Source: Speluncibacter jeojiensis (lineage in GTDB: Bacteria; Actinomycetota; Actinomycetes; Mycobacteriales; Mycobacteriaceae). Taken from it: a stretch of 64,000 bases of DNA. Numbering within the stretch: position 1 is the first letter of the stretch; every line of letters starts with the position of its first letter. The stretch is from positions 806,001 to 870,000 of the forward strand of contig NZ_JAAIVF010000001.1 of NCBI RefSeq assembly GCF_029589495.1, read 5' to 3'. The translations under genes were made by a program, and so were the position numbers. Of the stretch, positions 25,967-34,944 are shown one piece after another. The notes beneath the pieces are model-generated. The model was not told the origin of the DNA. It was given only the letters and a program-made list of their open reading frames with translations, and did no database searches.

Positions 25967-26836
25967 TCAGCCCAGCCGATCGGTGAGGTCGCCGATGGTC
26001 CACGGACCCTCGGACTCGATGGTGTCGCCGCCGTGCCAGTTGACCAGCTCGGTGATGGCGCCGCCCTGCACGGCGAACACCTTTCCGGTGAGCTTGCAGT
26101 CCGCCGCGGCCAGCCGGGCGACCAGCGGCGAGATGTTCTCCGGCGCAAAGGCGTCGAACTCTCCCTCGGGCACCTCGGCGGCGAACAGCGCACCCATGCC
26201 CGGGGTGGCCAGGGTCAGCCGGGTCCGGGCGATCGGCGCGATCGCGTTGACCCGCACGCCGTAGCGCTCGAGTTCGTCGGCGGCGACCAGCGTCAGCGCG
26301 GCGATGCCCGCCTTGGCCGCGCCGTAGTTGCCCTGCCCGGCGTTCGGCATGAACGTGCCCGACGCCGAGGCCGTGTTGATCACCGCAGCGTCAACGGGGT
26401 TGCCCGCCTTGGACTGAGCCTTCCAGTACGCCGCGGCGTGGTGCAACGCGGCCGCATGGCCCTTCAGGTGCACGGCGATGACAGCGTCCCACTGGCTCTC
26501 CTCCATGCCCGCGATGAAGGCATCGCGCAGGATGCCGGCGTTGTTGACCAGGATGTCGAGGCGGCCGAAGGCGCTCACCGCCTGGTCGATCAGCGCCTTC
26601 GCGCCGGCCCAGTCGGCGACGCTGTCGGTGTTGGCGACGGCCTTCCCACCTGCCACGACGATCTCGTCGACGACCTGCTGTGCGGGCCCGGAGTCGGCGC
26701 CGGTGCCGTCGTTGGCGCCGCCGAGGTCGTTGACCACCACGCTCGCGCCCTCCCGGGCGAACAGCAGCGCATGCTCACGGCCGATGCCCCGTCCCGCGCC
26801 GGTGACGATCGCGACACGCCCGTCGAGTGTTCCCAT
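25967..26836 (-). CDS. SDR-family 3-hydroxyacyl-CoA dehydrogenase-like protein
   Basis: A 289-residue short-chain dehydrogenase with the NAD motif TGAGRGIG, NNAG, the catalytic Ser in NTASASGTF and YGAAK. Length and the motif LDGRVAIVTGAGRGIGREHA resemble the dehydrogenase domain of peroxisomal multifunctional enzyme type 2 and its actinobacterial relatives in sterol side-chain oxidation. ATG at 26836 with GGAGG upstream was chosen over an earlier in-frame start at 26857. It oxidises the hydroxyacyl product of the MaoC hydratase encoded just upstream. Confidence 0.88.
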   Translation of the reverse strand: MGTLDGRVAIVTGAGRGIGREHALLFAREGASVVVNDLGGANDGTGADSGPAQQVVDEIVVAGGKAVANTDSVADWAGAKALIDQAVSAFGRLDILVNNAGILRDAFIAGMEESQWDAVIAVHLKGHAAALHHAAAYWKAQSKAGNPVDAAVINTASASGTFMPNAGQGNYGAAKAGIAALTLVAADELERYGVRVNAIAPIARTRLTLATPGMGALFAAEVPEGEFDAFAPENISPLVARLAAADCKLTGKVFAVQGGAITELVNWHGGDTIESEGPWTIGDLTDRLG

Positions 26837-26896
26837 TTCGTTTGTCCTCCAGTGCAAGTCGGTGCAGTTGGGTCAGTGCGTCAGGCCGAGAAACGG

Positions 26897-27787
26897 TCAC
26901 TCGCCGATGACGACGAGGCCGTCCTTGATGACCAGTTCGTCGCCGACGGTCGTCTCGTAGGCGTACGCCTGTGCGCGCTGTGCGCCCACCGGACCCCGCA
27001 ACTCACTCACGGGCGAAGCCCAGAAGCGGGTGTCGATGTCTTGTTCGGGCAGCACGGGTTTGGCGAAGCGCACCGCGAGCCGGCGCAGCCGTTCGACGCG
27101 GCCGTCGGCGAGTTCGGTCAGTGCCGCCCAGGAGGTGAACGCCATCGTGCACAGGCCGTGGTTGATGATCCCGGGCAGACCGGACATCTTGGCGATCTCG
27201 TCGTCGAGGTGGATCGGCATCGGATCCCCGGAGGCCGGCGAGTACCGGAACGTCTGGTCCTTGTCGATGTGCGCGGTCACCTCGGCCACCGGACTGGACT
27301 CGCGCAAGGCCTCGTCGAAGCGGTGTTCCGGGGCGGGCTCCCCCACACCGGGACCGGCGTCGACCTTGCGGAAGAACGCCGTCATCCACTGCTCGTTGAC
27401 CAGATCACCTGCATCCGTGCGAGTTTCGGCGTACACGACGACCGTCGAACCGTTCTCCCGGCCGACGAACCCGACCGGCTTGGCCCTGGCGATCAGGGTG
27501 TCGCCCGGCAGGATCGGCCGGTGGAAGCGGAAGTCCTGCTCGCCGTGTACGAGCTTCATCAGCAGCTCGACCGGGGCGACGGAAAGTGCCGCCGGCGCCA
27601 TCGAGGTGAACACCGGCACGACCGCGAACACCGGCGGCGCGACCTCTCCGCGGAGGTGGCGCTCGATCGGATCGTTGGTGGCCGCGGCGTATTCGGCGAT
27701 GCGCTCGGCGGTGACCTCGAAGCGCTGCTCCTCGGTCCACTCGCCGAGCCCGGTGGCATCGAACACGACGCTCTGGGCGGTCGTCAT
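26897..27787 (-). CDS. Double hot-dog MaoC-type enoyl-CoA hydratase
   Basis: A 296-residue protein with two hot-dog halves; the C-terminal half carries the hydratase signature YSPASGDPMPIHLDD followed by INHGLCTMAF, so it should hydrate a 2-enoyl-CoA to the (3R)-hydroxy form. The N-terminal half (FRFHRPILPGDTLIARAK) is the substrate-binding partner domain. ATG at 27787 overlaps the SRPBCC stop. With the following SDR and the acyl-CoA dehydrogenase it completes a beta-oxidation round. Confidence 0.9.
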   Translation of the reverse strand: MTTAQSVVFDATGLGEWTEEQRFEVTAERIAEYAAATNDPIERHLRGEVAPPVFAVVPVFTSMAPAALSVAPVELLMKLVHGEQDFRFHRPILPGDTLIARAKPVGFVGRENGSTVVVYAETRTDAGDLVNEQWMTAFFRKVDAGPGVGEPAPEHRFDEALRESSPVAEVTAHIDKDQTFRYSPASGDPMPIHLDDEIAKMSGLPGIINHGLCTMAFTSWAALTELADGRVERLRRLAVRFAKPVLPEQDIDTRFWASPVSELRGPVGAQRAQAYAYETTVGDELVIKDGLVVIGE

Positions 27788-28215
27788 CCGTAGAGCTCCG
27801 CGAACTTGGCCAGCGACGTCTCGAGGTCCGCCTTGGCGTTCTTGGCGACGGCCTTGCCGATCGGCCCGACGATCATGGTGCCGGAGAACGACGCGTCGAT
27901 GACCACGCTCGATCCGGCGCCGTCGGGTTCGACCTTGAGCGTGAACTCGACCTTCACCCCGGCCATGCCGGTGCCCGAGATCTTCACCAGCTTGGGGACC
28001 TCGACCTCGACGACCTCCCACTCGATCTTGTTGGCCATACCCATGACGGAAACGACCTCGGTGAACCGCGCACCCAGGGCGACCTCGGTGGGCAGCTCGC
28101 TCTTCCAGCTCTGGTGGATGGACAGCCACTCCTCCCAGCGCGACAGGTCGGACAGCGCATCCCAGGCCTTCTCGGGTGCGACGGGCAGGGGAACGGAGAC
28201 GGAAACCGATGCCAT
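27784..28215 (-). CDS. SRPBCC (START-like) family protein
   Basis: A 143-residue single-domain protein of the polyketide cyclase/SRPBCC fold: PVAPEKAWDALSDLSRWEEW at the N terminus, a central beta-sheet, and a C-terminal amphipathic helix (NAKADLETSLAKFAELYG). These proteins bind hydrophobic ligands; here it may carry the lipid substrate of the operon. ATG at 28215 has AAGGAG upstream; the longer open frame to 28845 is antisense to the thiolase gene. Confidence 0.85.
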   Translation of the reverse strand: MASVSVSVPLPVAPEKAWDALSDLSRWEEWLSIHQSWKSELPTEVALGARFTEVVSVMGMANKIEWEVVEVEVPKLVKISGTGMAGVKVEFTLKVEPDGAGSSVVIDASFSGTMIVGPIGKAVAKNAKADLETSLAKFAELYG

Positions 28216-28274
28216 GACGAAACTCCTTGCGATGACGGGATGTTCGGGGTGGATGTATCGGAGAGCGAACGGAT

Positions 28275-29477
28275 TCAGCGCTGCGCGGGCCGGTAGGCGG
28301 TGATCACGACCGCGCCACCGAGCCCGATGTTGTGTTGCAGCGCGACGCCCGAAGCGGTGGCCGCGCCGGCGACCTGGCGGGCGTCGGCGGCGCCCCGCAG
28401 CTGCCAGGTCAGCTCGCTGCACTGCGCGAGTCCGGTGGCGCCGAGCGGGTGTCCCTTGGAGATCAGGCCTCCGGACGGGTTGACGACCCAGCGGCCGCCG
28501 TAGGTGGTCTCGCCGGCGTCGACGAGCTTGCCGCCCTCCCCCTCGGCGCACAGGCCGAGCGCCTCGTAGGTGATCAGTTCGTTGGTCGAGAAGCAGTCGT
28601 GCAGTTCGATGACGTCGACGTCGTCCGGCCCGATCCCGGCCTGGTCGTACACGCTGCGCGCCGCGGTGCGTGTCATGTCGGCGCCGACCAGGCTGATCAC
28701 GCTGCGGTCCTCGAAGGTGCTCGGCAGGTCGGTGACCATCGCCTGTCCGACGATCTCGACGGCCTGGTCGACGAGCCCGTGGCGCTCGACGAAGTCCTCG
28801 CTCGCGAGCACCACCGCGCCGGAGCCGTCCGAGGTCGGCGAGCACTGCAGCTTGGTCAACGGACCGTAGATCTGCTTCGACCCGAGCACCTCGTCGAGCG
28901 TGTATTCGTCCTGGAACTGCGCATACGGATTGTTCTGCGAGTGGCGGTGATTCTTCACCCCGATCTTCGCGAACTGCTCGGCGGTGGTGCCGTACCGCTC
29001 CATGTGCTCCTTGCCCGCCGCGCCGAACATGTACGGCGCCGGCGGCATCGCGAACTCCTGCAGCTCGGCGGTCGCCAACAGGTGGCGCATCATCGGCTGC
29101 TCGCGGTCGTCGTAGGTCGAGCCCAGCGAGCCCTTCTGCATCTTCTCGAAACCCAGCGCCAGCGTGCAGTCGGCCAGACCGCCCCGGATCGCCTGCGCGG
29201 CGAGGTAGAGCGCGGTCGACCCGGTCGAGCAGTTATTGTTGACGTTGACGATCGGGATCCCGGTCAGACCCAACTCGTAGACCGCGCGCTGTCCGGAGGT
29301 CGACTCGCCGTAGACATAGCCGACGTACGCCTGCTGCACCTCGGCGTAGTCGACGCCCGCGTCCTGCAGTGCCTTGGTTCCGGACTCGCGGGCCATGTCG
29401 GGGTAGTCCCACTCCCGCGCCCCCGGCTTCTCGAACTTCGTCATGCCCACGCCGACGACGAAAACCCTGTTACCCAT
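28275..29477 (-). CDS. ltp1: Thiolase/lipid-transfer protein, Ltp1-like
   Basis: A 400-residue SCP-X-type thiolase without the sterol-carrier domain, very like M. tuberculosis Ltp1 (Rv2790c) along its length: [14 protein letters not shown]-type N terminus, [14 protein letters not shown] (Cys83), ELHDCFS, and [17 protein letters not shown] with the catalytic His. It should perform retro-Claisen or thiolytic cleavage of a lipid CoA ester. First gene of the operon, transcribed away from the TetR regulator. Confidence 0.92.
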   Translation of the reverse strand: MGNRVFVVGVGMTKFEKPGAREWDYPDMARESGTKALQDAGVDYAEVQQAYVGYVYGESTSGQRAVYELGLTGIPIVNVNNNCSTGSTALYLAAQAIRGGLADCTLALGFEKMQKGSLGSTYDDREQPMMRHLLATAELQEFAMPPAPYMFGAAGKEHMERYGTTAEQFAKIGVKNHRHSQNNPYAQFQDEYTLDEVLGSKQIYGPLTKLQCSPTSDGSGAVVLASEDFVERHGLVDQAVEIVGQAMVTDLPSTFEDRSVISLVGADMTRTAARSVYDQAGIGPDDVDVIELHDCFSTNELITYEALGLCAEGEGGKLVDAGETTYGGRWVVNPSGGLISKGHPLGATGLAQCSELTWQLRGAADARQVAGAATASGVALQHNIGLGGAVVITAYRPAQR

Positions 29478-29511
29478 CTGGCGACTCCTCGCTCACGGCA
29501 GAACTATCTGC

Positions 29512-29556
29512 GACACGCTGTCCCGTCAAAGTAAGTGAGACACTGCGTCCCGTCAA
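29512..29556. promoter_or_regulatory. Direct-repeat operator between ltp1 and the TetR gene
   Basis: Two 18-base copies, GACACGCTGTCCCGTCAA (29512-29529) and GACACTGCGTCCCGTCAA (29539-29556), 27 bases apart, in the 104-base divergent intergenic region. On the minus strand the first copy contains TTGACG, which with TAGTTC 17 bases downstream could be the ltp1 promoter. The TetR protein encoded alongside is the likely binder. Confidence 0.55.
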
Positions 29557-29581
29557 GGGTCGAAGCGGTAACGTCTGATTG

Positions 29582-30316
29582 ATGTCCGAACAAGCGCAGA
29601 CCGCCGCCCGCCCCGCGGGCGCCCCGTCGGACACACGCACCACGCCGGACGGACGCGCCACGCCGGACGGACGCGCCACCCGATGGGACGAGCACAAGGC
29701 ACAGCGGCGTGAGCAGATCCTCGACGCGGCCATCGCGTCCATCGACGAATCCGGCACCGACGTCGGTGTGCAGCAGATCGCCGAGCGCGCCGGGGTGCCG
29801 CGTTCGGTCGTCTACCGGATCTTCAAAGACCGCGGCGACCTCGACGAACAGCTGCGGGCCCGGATCCTCGGCCGGCTGCTGACCCACATCGCGCCGGCCC
29901 TGCACCCTGAGGGCACGGTCGGCGAGGCCATCAGCCGTGCGGTCTCGACCTACCTGAGCTGGATCGTCGAGTCGCCCCGGCTGCACCAGTTCCTGGGCAT
30001 CGGTTCACCGTCCCGGCGCACCACCGGATCCCGCGCGGTGACCGGGACGAAGACGGCGATCGGCGTGCAGTTGACGACGCTGCTCGAGTCGGTGCTGACC
30101 CGGGCCGGACGAGACCCCGCCCCCGCCGAGCCGCTGGCGTTCGGACTGATCGGGCTGGTCGACGTGAGCGTCAACCGGTGGCTCACGCACCCGACCATCG
30201 GCAGCGAGGAGCTCGCGGCATTCCTCGAGGTCTCGCTGTGGCAGGTGCTCGACGCGAACCTGCGCCGCCTCGGAGTGGCGATCGATCCGGCCACCCCGAT
30301 CAGCGAACTGTCCTGA
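29582..30316 (+). CDS. TetR-family transcriptional regulator
   Basis: A 244-residue regulator with a long N-terminal tail containing a duplicated TPDGRA (an 18-base tandem repeat at 29642-29677), then the TetR helix-turn-helix (REQILDAAIAS; GVQQIAERAGVPRSVVYRIF) and a C-terminal ligand-binding domain. Divergent from the beta-oxidation operon, it probably represses that operon and itself, with an acyl-CoA as the likely inducer. I start at ATG 29582; a TTG lies one codon upstream. TAACGT eight bases upstream suggests a near-leaderless transcript. Confidence 0.9.
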   Translation: MSEQAQTAARPAGAPSDTRTTPDGRATPDGRATRWDEHKAQRREQILDAAIASIDESGTDVGVQQIAERAGVPRSVVYRIFKDRGDLDEQLRARILGRLLTHIAPALHPEGTVGEAISRAVSTYLSWIVESPRLHQFLGIGSPSRRTTGSRAVTGTKTAIGVQLTTLLESVLTRAGRDPAPAEPLAFGLIGLVDVSVNRWLTHPTIGSEELAAFLEVSLWQVLDANLRRLGVAIDPATPISELS

Positions 30317-30338
30317 CCCGGCCGGCGCGTTGCGGGCG

Positions 30339-32129
30339 TCAGCGCCCGACCGTGATGTCCTGGATCGACGACTGGAAGAAGTCACCCACCCGGCCGAGCC
30401 CGTCGATCCACACCAGCAGTGAGTTCACCGGCGCACCCGGGGTCAGCGGGATGGTCGTCACGCCCGGGGCCAGCGCCGCCGTACCGAGCACCTGGGTCTG
30501 CGCGAGGTCGCCGGTCGGCCCGGGCGCAGTCCGGATCTCGACGTGCGTCCCCGGCGTCGGCGATGTGATCGTCACGGAGTGCGGATCGAAGGCATCCGGC
30601 AGGGTCAGGATCAGCCCGACGCCGTTCTTGAATGCCGGCAGTTGCTGGTGGTACGGGTCGGTGGTCCAGGCCGTCGCCGGGTTCTGGTCGATCGCCAGGC
30701 CCGCGTCGGCGGCGTCGTCCGGGAACTTCTGCGGCGAATACACGGCCGCGGCGACCGGAACCACCGGAGGGGGCGGCGGCGGAGGCAGGGCGGGCACCGC
30801 CGGCCCCATCGGCGCCTTGGCGTGCGCGGCCGGATGTACCGCCGCGACCGACCGCGCCGGCGGGTTGTCCGGCTTCGGCGGCGACCAGTCCAGCCAGGCG
30901 ATCGTCGCCAGCGTCAACACCACCGCGATCCCGGCGATCAGCGCCGCCCGCCAGGACGACCGCAGATCGGCGTCCCCGGCCTCGTCCTCCGCGTCGAGTT
31001 CGTCCGCATCGATCTTGTGTGCGTCGTCTGCGGTGCCGGCCACTGCGGTTTCAGCCACCGGGGTGTCGGCCGTGGCCGCGTCGGGAGTAGCGGCGGCGGG
31101 TCCGCCCGTCGGCTCGTCGGCGTGCTTCCCGGGTGCCTGCGCCCGCCTGGCGGGGTCCGGCGCACCGTCCGTCTCGAGTTCGTTCAGCTCGATGTCGGCG
31201 AGTTCGAGGTCGCCGTCGGACGTGCCGCAACTCTCCAGCGTGGCCACCACGGTGGCGATGCCCGCGACCCGCCCGCCCAACGCGTCGACCGCCAGCGCGG
31301 ACAGGCGCATCGGCACCTCGGGGTACAGGCGGCGCGGCGGGGTCGGGTCGCGCGCCTCGTCCTCCGGCCACACCCGCGCGGTCAGCGCGTACAGCACGGC
31401 GCCGATCCCCCGCAGGTCGCCGGCGCGATCGGCCTCGGGCGAGACGCCCGGGAACGCCAGCACGACCCGGCCACGGTCGTCGATCCGCAACCGTGCGGGA
31501 TCACCCAGACCCAGGACCGCGCCGACGGCATGCGCCTCGGCGCCCGCGCGGGCCAGCCCTACCAGCGCCCGGGCCACGCCGGCGGCGCCGGGACCGGACT
31601 CGGCCACGTCGAGCACCGACCAGCCCGGGATCCACTCGGCCACCACGACCACCTCGAGCGGGGTCTCCACGACGTCGAAGACGCGGGCGACCGACCGACC
31701 GTTGTCGGCGGCCGACGCCCGCGCCGTGCGGGCACCGATCCGGTGCGCCACGACAGGATCCGGCCGGCTCAAGGCCAGCCGGGTGAGTGCGACATCCCTG
31801 CCCATGAGCGTGTCGCGGCCGCGCCAGCACTGCGCCTGGTCGCCGTCGCCGATCCGCTCGATCAGCCGGTAGCGTCCGCCCGGAAGCATCGCACCCGGCA
31901 CCATGACGCGGCCGGTCTCGCCGGCTGGACGGGCCGCAGGGGTGTCGGCAGGGTTGTCGACGAGGGTCTGCGCAGCGGGTTTCGACTCCTGGCGCGAAGG
32001 GGAGACAGGCTCGGGAGCTCCGGCGAGCGGCCCCTCGGCGGACTCGGCACCGACGGCCTCGGGCATCGTCAGAACAGGTGGCACACGAAGGGGTTTCGGC
32101 TTGTCCTCGCCGCGCTCCTTGGTCTGCAT
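30339..32129 (-). CDS. Membrane-anchored pseudokinase with extracytoplasmic discoidin-like domain
   Basis: A 596-residue protein: disordered Pro/Ala N terminus (1-75), a Ser/Thr kinase-like domain (about 80-320) that begins GGRYRLIERIGDGDQAQCWRG but lacks the VAIK lysine (VALTRL), the HRD motif and the DFG motif, an acidic linker, one membrane helix (about 430-452), a Pro-rich spacer and a C-terminal beta-sandwich region. The same kinase-to-sandwich order is the C-terminal part of M. tuberculosis MviN (Rv3910), where the pseudokinase binds FhaA; here no MurJ flippase is attached. ATG at 32129 has GGGGAGG upstream. Confidence 0.8.
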   Translation of the reverse strand: MQTKERGEDKPKPLRVPPVLTMPEAVGAESAEGPLAGAPEPVSPSRQESKPAAQTLVDNPADTPAARPAGETGRVMVPGAMLPGGRYRLIERIGDGDQAQCWRGRDTLMGRDVALTRLALSRPDPVVAHRIGARTARASAADNGRSVARVFDVVETPLEVVVVAEWIPGWSVLDVAESGPGAAGVARALVGLARAGAEAHAVGAVLGLGDPARLRIDDRGRVVLAFPGVSPEADRAGDLRGIGAVLYALTARVWPEDEARDPTPPRRLYPEVPMRLSALAVDALGGRVAGIATVVATLESCGTSDGDLELADIELNELETDGAPDPARRAQAPGKHADEPTGGPAAATPDAATADTPVAETAVAGTADDAHKIDADELDAEDEAGDADLRSSWRAALIAGIAVVLTLATIAWLDWSPPKPDNPPARSVAAVHPAAHAKAPMGPAVPALPPPPPPPVVPVAAAVYSPQKFPDDAADAGLAIDQNPATAWTTDPYHQQLPAFKNGVGLILTLPDAFDPHSVTITSPTPGTHVEIRTAPGPTGDLAQTQVLGTAALAPGVTTIPLTPGAPVNSLLVWIDGLGRVGDFFQSSIQDITVGR

Positions 32130-32286
32130 CGGTATTTCCTCCCCGACCTCCGACCGTCCGGGAACGGCCCCTCGACAGGTTGGGTACCCGACAGGAATTC
32201 CCAGCCGCATTGTCGACTTTCACAGACGTTACATCGACAGCGGCGCAGATATGGTGGAGAAGTCACAAATTCGCCGGTGGCCGGCG

Positions 32287-32985
32287 TCAGCGCACCGCCC
32301 GATGCAGCGCGACGATCCCGCCGGTGAGGTTGCGCCACTGTACATTTCCCCATCCGCAGGCGGCAATGCGACGCGCCAGGGACTCCTGATCGGGCCAGGC
32401 CTGGATCGACTCGGCGAGGTACACATACGCATCCGGATTGCTCGAGACCGCGCGCGCGACGGCCGGCAGCGCCCGCATGAGGTACTCCATGTACACCGTG
32501 CGGAAGGGCGGCAGCACCGGAGTGGAGAACTCGCAGACCACAAGTCGGCCACCGGGCTTGGTCACGCGGGCCATCTCCCGCAGCGCCTCGTCGAACTGCA
32601 CCACGTTGCGCAGCCCGAACGAGATGGTCACCGCATCGAACACGCCGTCGGCGTACGGCAGATGCATCGCGTCCCCGGCGATCATCGGCACCGGGCGCGT
32701 CCGGCCCGCCTTGAGCATCCCCTTGGAGAAGTCGGTGGCCACGCACCACGCACCGGACCGGCCGAGCTCGACGGTGGACACACCCGTGCCGGCAGCGAGA
32801 TCGAGCACCCGCTCGCCCGGGCGCAGCGACAACGCCCTTCGGGTCGCGGCGCGCCACACCCGGTCCTGGCCGAAGGACAGAACGGTGTTCGTCAGGTCGT
32901 ACCGCTTGGCGACGCCGTCGAACATCGAGGCGACCTCGCGGGGCTGCTTGTCCAGCGTCGCCCTCGTGCCGTGTGTTGCTGCCAC
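32287..32985 (-). CDS. menG: Demethylmenaquinone methyltransferase
   Basis: UbiE/MenG family SAM-dependent C-methyltransferase, last step of menaquinone ring synthesis; 232 residues. Motifs: [13 protein letters not shown] (SAM binding), [25 protein letters not shown] and [12 protein letters not shown]. The start is GTG at 32985 with TACGGT six bases upstream, so the message is probably leaderless; the frame runs on upstream but overlaps the divergent lipase promoter. It corresponds to the menG position near menD in M. tuberculosis. Confidence 0.94.
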   Translation of the reverse strand: MAATHGTRATLDKQPREVASMFDGVAKRYDLTNTVLSFGQDRVWRAATRRALSLRPGERVLDLAAGTGVSTVELGRSGAWCVATDFSKGMLKAGRTRPVPMIAGDAMHLPYADGVFDAVTISFGLRNVVQFDEALREMARVTKPGGRLVVCEFSTPVLPPFRTVYMEYLMRALPAVARAVSSNPDAYVYLAESIQAWPDQESLARRIAACGWGNVQWRNLTGGIVALHRAVR

Positions 32986-32991
32986 CGCACG

Positions 32992-32997
32992 ACCGTA
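32992..32997 (-). promoter_or_regulatory. -10 box of a probable leaderless menG transcript
   Basis: TACGGT, six bases before the GTG start, with no ribosome binding site. Confidence 0.45.
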
Positions 32998-33116
32998 CCC
33001 GGCACGCAGGTCAGCGGACCCGGCGGGACCGCGGGCCGAACACCCCTTCGCGGCGCCCGAACCCGGGTAACGTTCGCTGCGATGCCGGATCGGACCCGAC
33101 CAGCCAGGGAGCCGAG

Positions 33117-34505
33117 ATGAAGACGACATGGTCCACGGTCCTGCTGCGTGCCGCCGCCGCGGCACTGCTCTGCGCGGGTCCAGCGCTCGTCGCCGCTCCC
33201 GCCGCGCAGGCCGGTCCGCCCGCGGCGCCCGCGCCGGGACTGCCCGGCACGGTCGATTCGCTCGTCCCGGCGCCGATGCTGCCGCCGGTGACCGCGCCCG
33301 TCCCGCCCATCGTCGGCGCCGGCACCCCGGCCGCCGTCGAGGCGCTGCGCGCGGCGATCATGCCCTCGAACGTCGGCGACCCGTTCTTCGATGCCTGGCC
33401 GCAGGGTCTCGACGCCCGGCCCGACGGCGCCGTGCTGGCGACCCGCGACGTGACCGCACCGACAGCACCCCTGGTCGGCGGTGGCATCGCCCAGGCGCTA
33501 CAGTTCAAGGTGAAGACCACCGACTCGTCGGGGGCGCCCTCGTTCGCCACCGCCACCATGCTGCTGCCGCGGACGCCGTGGACCGGGCCCGGCACGCGAC
33601 CGGTGCTTGTCAACAATCTGCCGATCGACGCGCTGGGCCGGGCCTGCACGCCGGGCTACACGATGGCCCACGGTCTGTCCTTCACCACGACCGTCACCGA
33701 CTTCGTCCCGCCCACAACACAACTGGCGATCCAGCACGGCTATGCGGTGCTCATCCCCGACCACGAGGGCCCGCGCATGGCCTACGCCGAGCCGTACGTC
33801 GCCGGGCACGCGATCCTCGACTCGATCCGCGGCCTGCGCAACCTGCGACCGGCGGAGTTCGGCGACAGCCGCATCGCGATGACGGGCTACTCCGGCGGGG
33901 CCATCGCCACCTACGGCGCGACGAAGCTGATCGGCTCGTACGCGCCCGAGCTGGCCGGCCACATCGTCGGCTCCGCACTCGGCGGCGTGCCCGCCGACTT
34001 CGAGATGCTCACCCACAGCATGAACGGCAACCTCGCGAGCGGCCTGTTCCAGGCGGCGACGCTCGGCATCGCCCGGGAACGGCCCGAGATTCTCGAGCTG
34101 GCGAACAACCTGGCCCAGCAAATGGCGACCTCGCCGCTCAAGGACCAGTGCGTCTACGAACTCGGCGCCACCGGGGTCACGCTGCTGCCCATCAACGTGA
34201 TGGCCAACGTGCTCGACCCGCTGCACTCTCCGGTTGCCGAACACATCTACACGGAGATGCGGATGCCGGGGAGGCGCTCGACCGCCCCGCTGTACATCTA
34301 CAACGGCGCCCAGGAGTTCTGGATCCCGGCGCAGGGCGCGCGCGAACTGTACGACGAGCAGTGCCGGATGGGCGTCTCCGCCGTCTACCGAGCGGTTCCC
34401 GGGGAACACGCGATCGCCGCACTCACCGGCTATCCGGGCGCGATGACGTGGCTCGACCAGCGGTTGCAGGGGCAGCCGGCGCCGAACGAGTGCGGCCGCG
34501 GCTGA
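33117..34505 (+). CDS. Secreted lipase (LIP family)
   Basis: A 462-residue secreted esterase/lipase. A Sec signal peptide ends near AAPAAQA-G (residues about 1-31), followed by a Pro/Ala linker. The alpha/beta fold carries [12 protein letters not shown] with the nucleophile serine, a pre-nucleophile block [18 protein letters not shown] and PGEHAIAA with the catalytic histidine. The arrangement matches the LIP family of mycolate-containing Actinobacteria (PF03583 type). ATG at 33117 follows AGGGAGCCGAG. Confidence 0.9.
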   Translation: MKTTWSTVLLRAAAAALLCAGPALVAAPAAQAGPPAAPAPGLPGTVDSLVPAPMLPPVTAPVPPIVGAGTPAAVEALRAAIMPSNVGDPFFDAWPQGLDARPDGAVLATRDVTAPTAPLVGGGIAQALQFKVKTTDSSGAPSFATATMLLPRTPWTGPGTRPVLVNNLPIDALGRACTPGYTMAHGLSFTTTVTDFVPPTTQLAIQHGYAVLIPDHEGPRMAYAEPYVAGHAILDSIRGLRNLRPAEFGDSRIAMTGYSGGAIATYGATKLIGSYAPELAGHIVGSALGGVPADFEMLTHSMNGNLASGLFQAATLGIARERPEILELANNLAQQMATSPLKDQCVYELGATGVTLLPINVMANVLDPLHSPVAEHIYTEMRMPGRRSTAPLYIYNGAQEFWIPAQGARELYDEQCRMGVSAVYRAVPGEHAIAALTGYPGAMTWLDQRLQGQPAPNECGRG

Positions 34506-34508
34506 GCA

Positions 34509-34922
34509 CTACCGGCGTTCGAGCCGCCGCACGAGCAGCAGCGCGGCCCCGGCGACCAGCCAGGTGACGACGACGACCGAACCGGCCGGGATGATCGCAA
34601 CGGACGCGTTGCGCCCCGCGACGCGCACCAGGTCCGGGTCGGACTTGGCGTACTCGACGTCGATGGTCTGACCGGCGACGAGCTTGGTCGGGTACAGCAC
34701 ACCCAGCTTCGGGCTGTGGGTCACGCCGTCCGGGGTGACGAAGCTGATCGCCGAGCGCAGCGAGCCCGCCGAGATGACCTCGGCGCTGGCGACCCCCATG
34801 TCGGACTGGATGGTCACGTCGTCCTTCCACGCGGCCAGCACCAGGATCACCGCGAGCACCGAGATGCCGGTCGCGACGGCGACGATGCCGCGGCGGAGGC
34901 GGCGCGCTACTCGGGAGGTCAC
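34509..34922 (-). CDS. DUF3592-like membrane protein next to menD
   Basis: A 137-residue protein with two membrane helices (about residues 8-28 and 110-130) flanking an extracytoplasmic beta-rich region (SFVTPDGVTHSP; LVAGQTIDVEYAKSDPDLVRV), the DUF3592 layout. It is the positional counterpart of Rv0556 beside menD in M. tuberculosis. The start is GTG at 34922, 22 bases after menD. Function unknown. Confidence 0.82.
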   Translation of the reverse strand: MTSRVARRLRRGIVAVATGISVLAVILVLAAWKDDVTIQSDMGVASAEVISAGSLRSAISFVTPDGVTHSPKLGVLYPTKLVAGQTIDVEYAKSDPDLVRVAGRNASVAIIPAGSVVVVTWLVAGAALLLVRRLERR

Positions 34923-34944
34923 GGGGATCGAGCGTAGTGGGCGC

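Noticed and set aside
29642-29677. 18-base tandem repeat in the TetR gene
   Set aside because: It is in frame within a disordered N-terminal tail and encodes a simple TPDGRA duplication; noted in the gene entry only.
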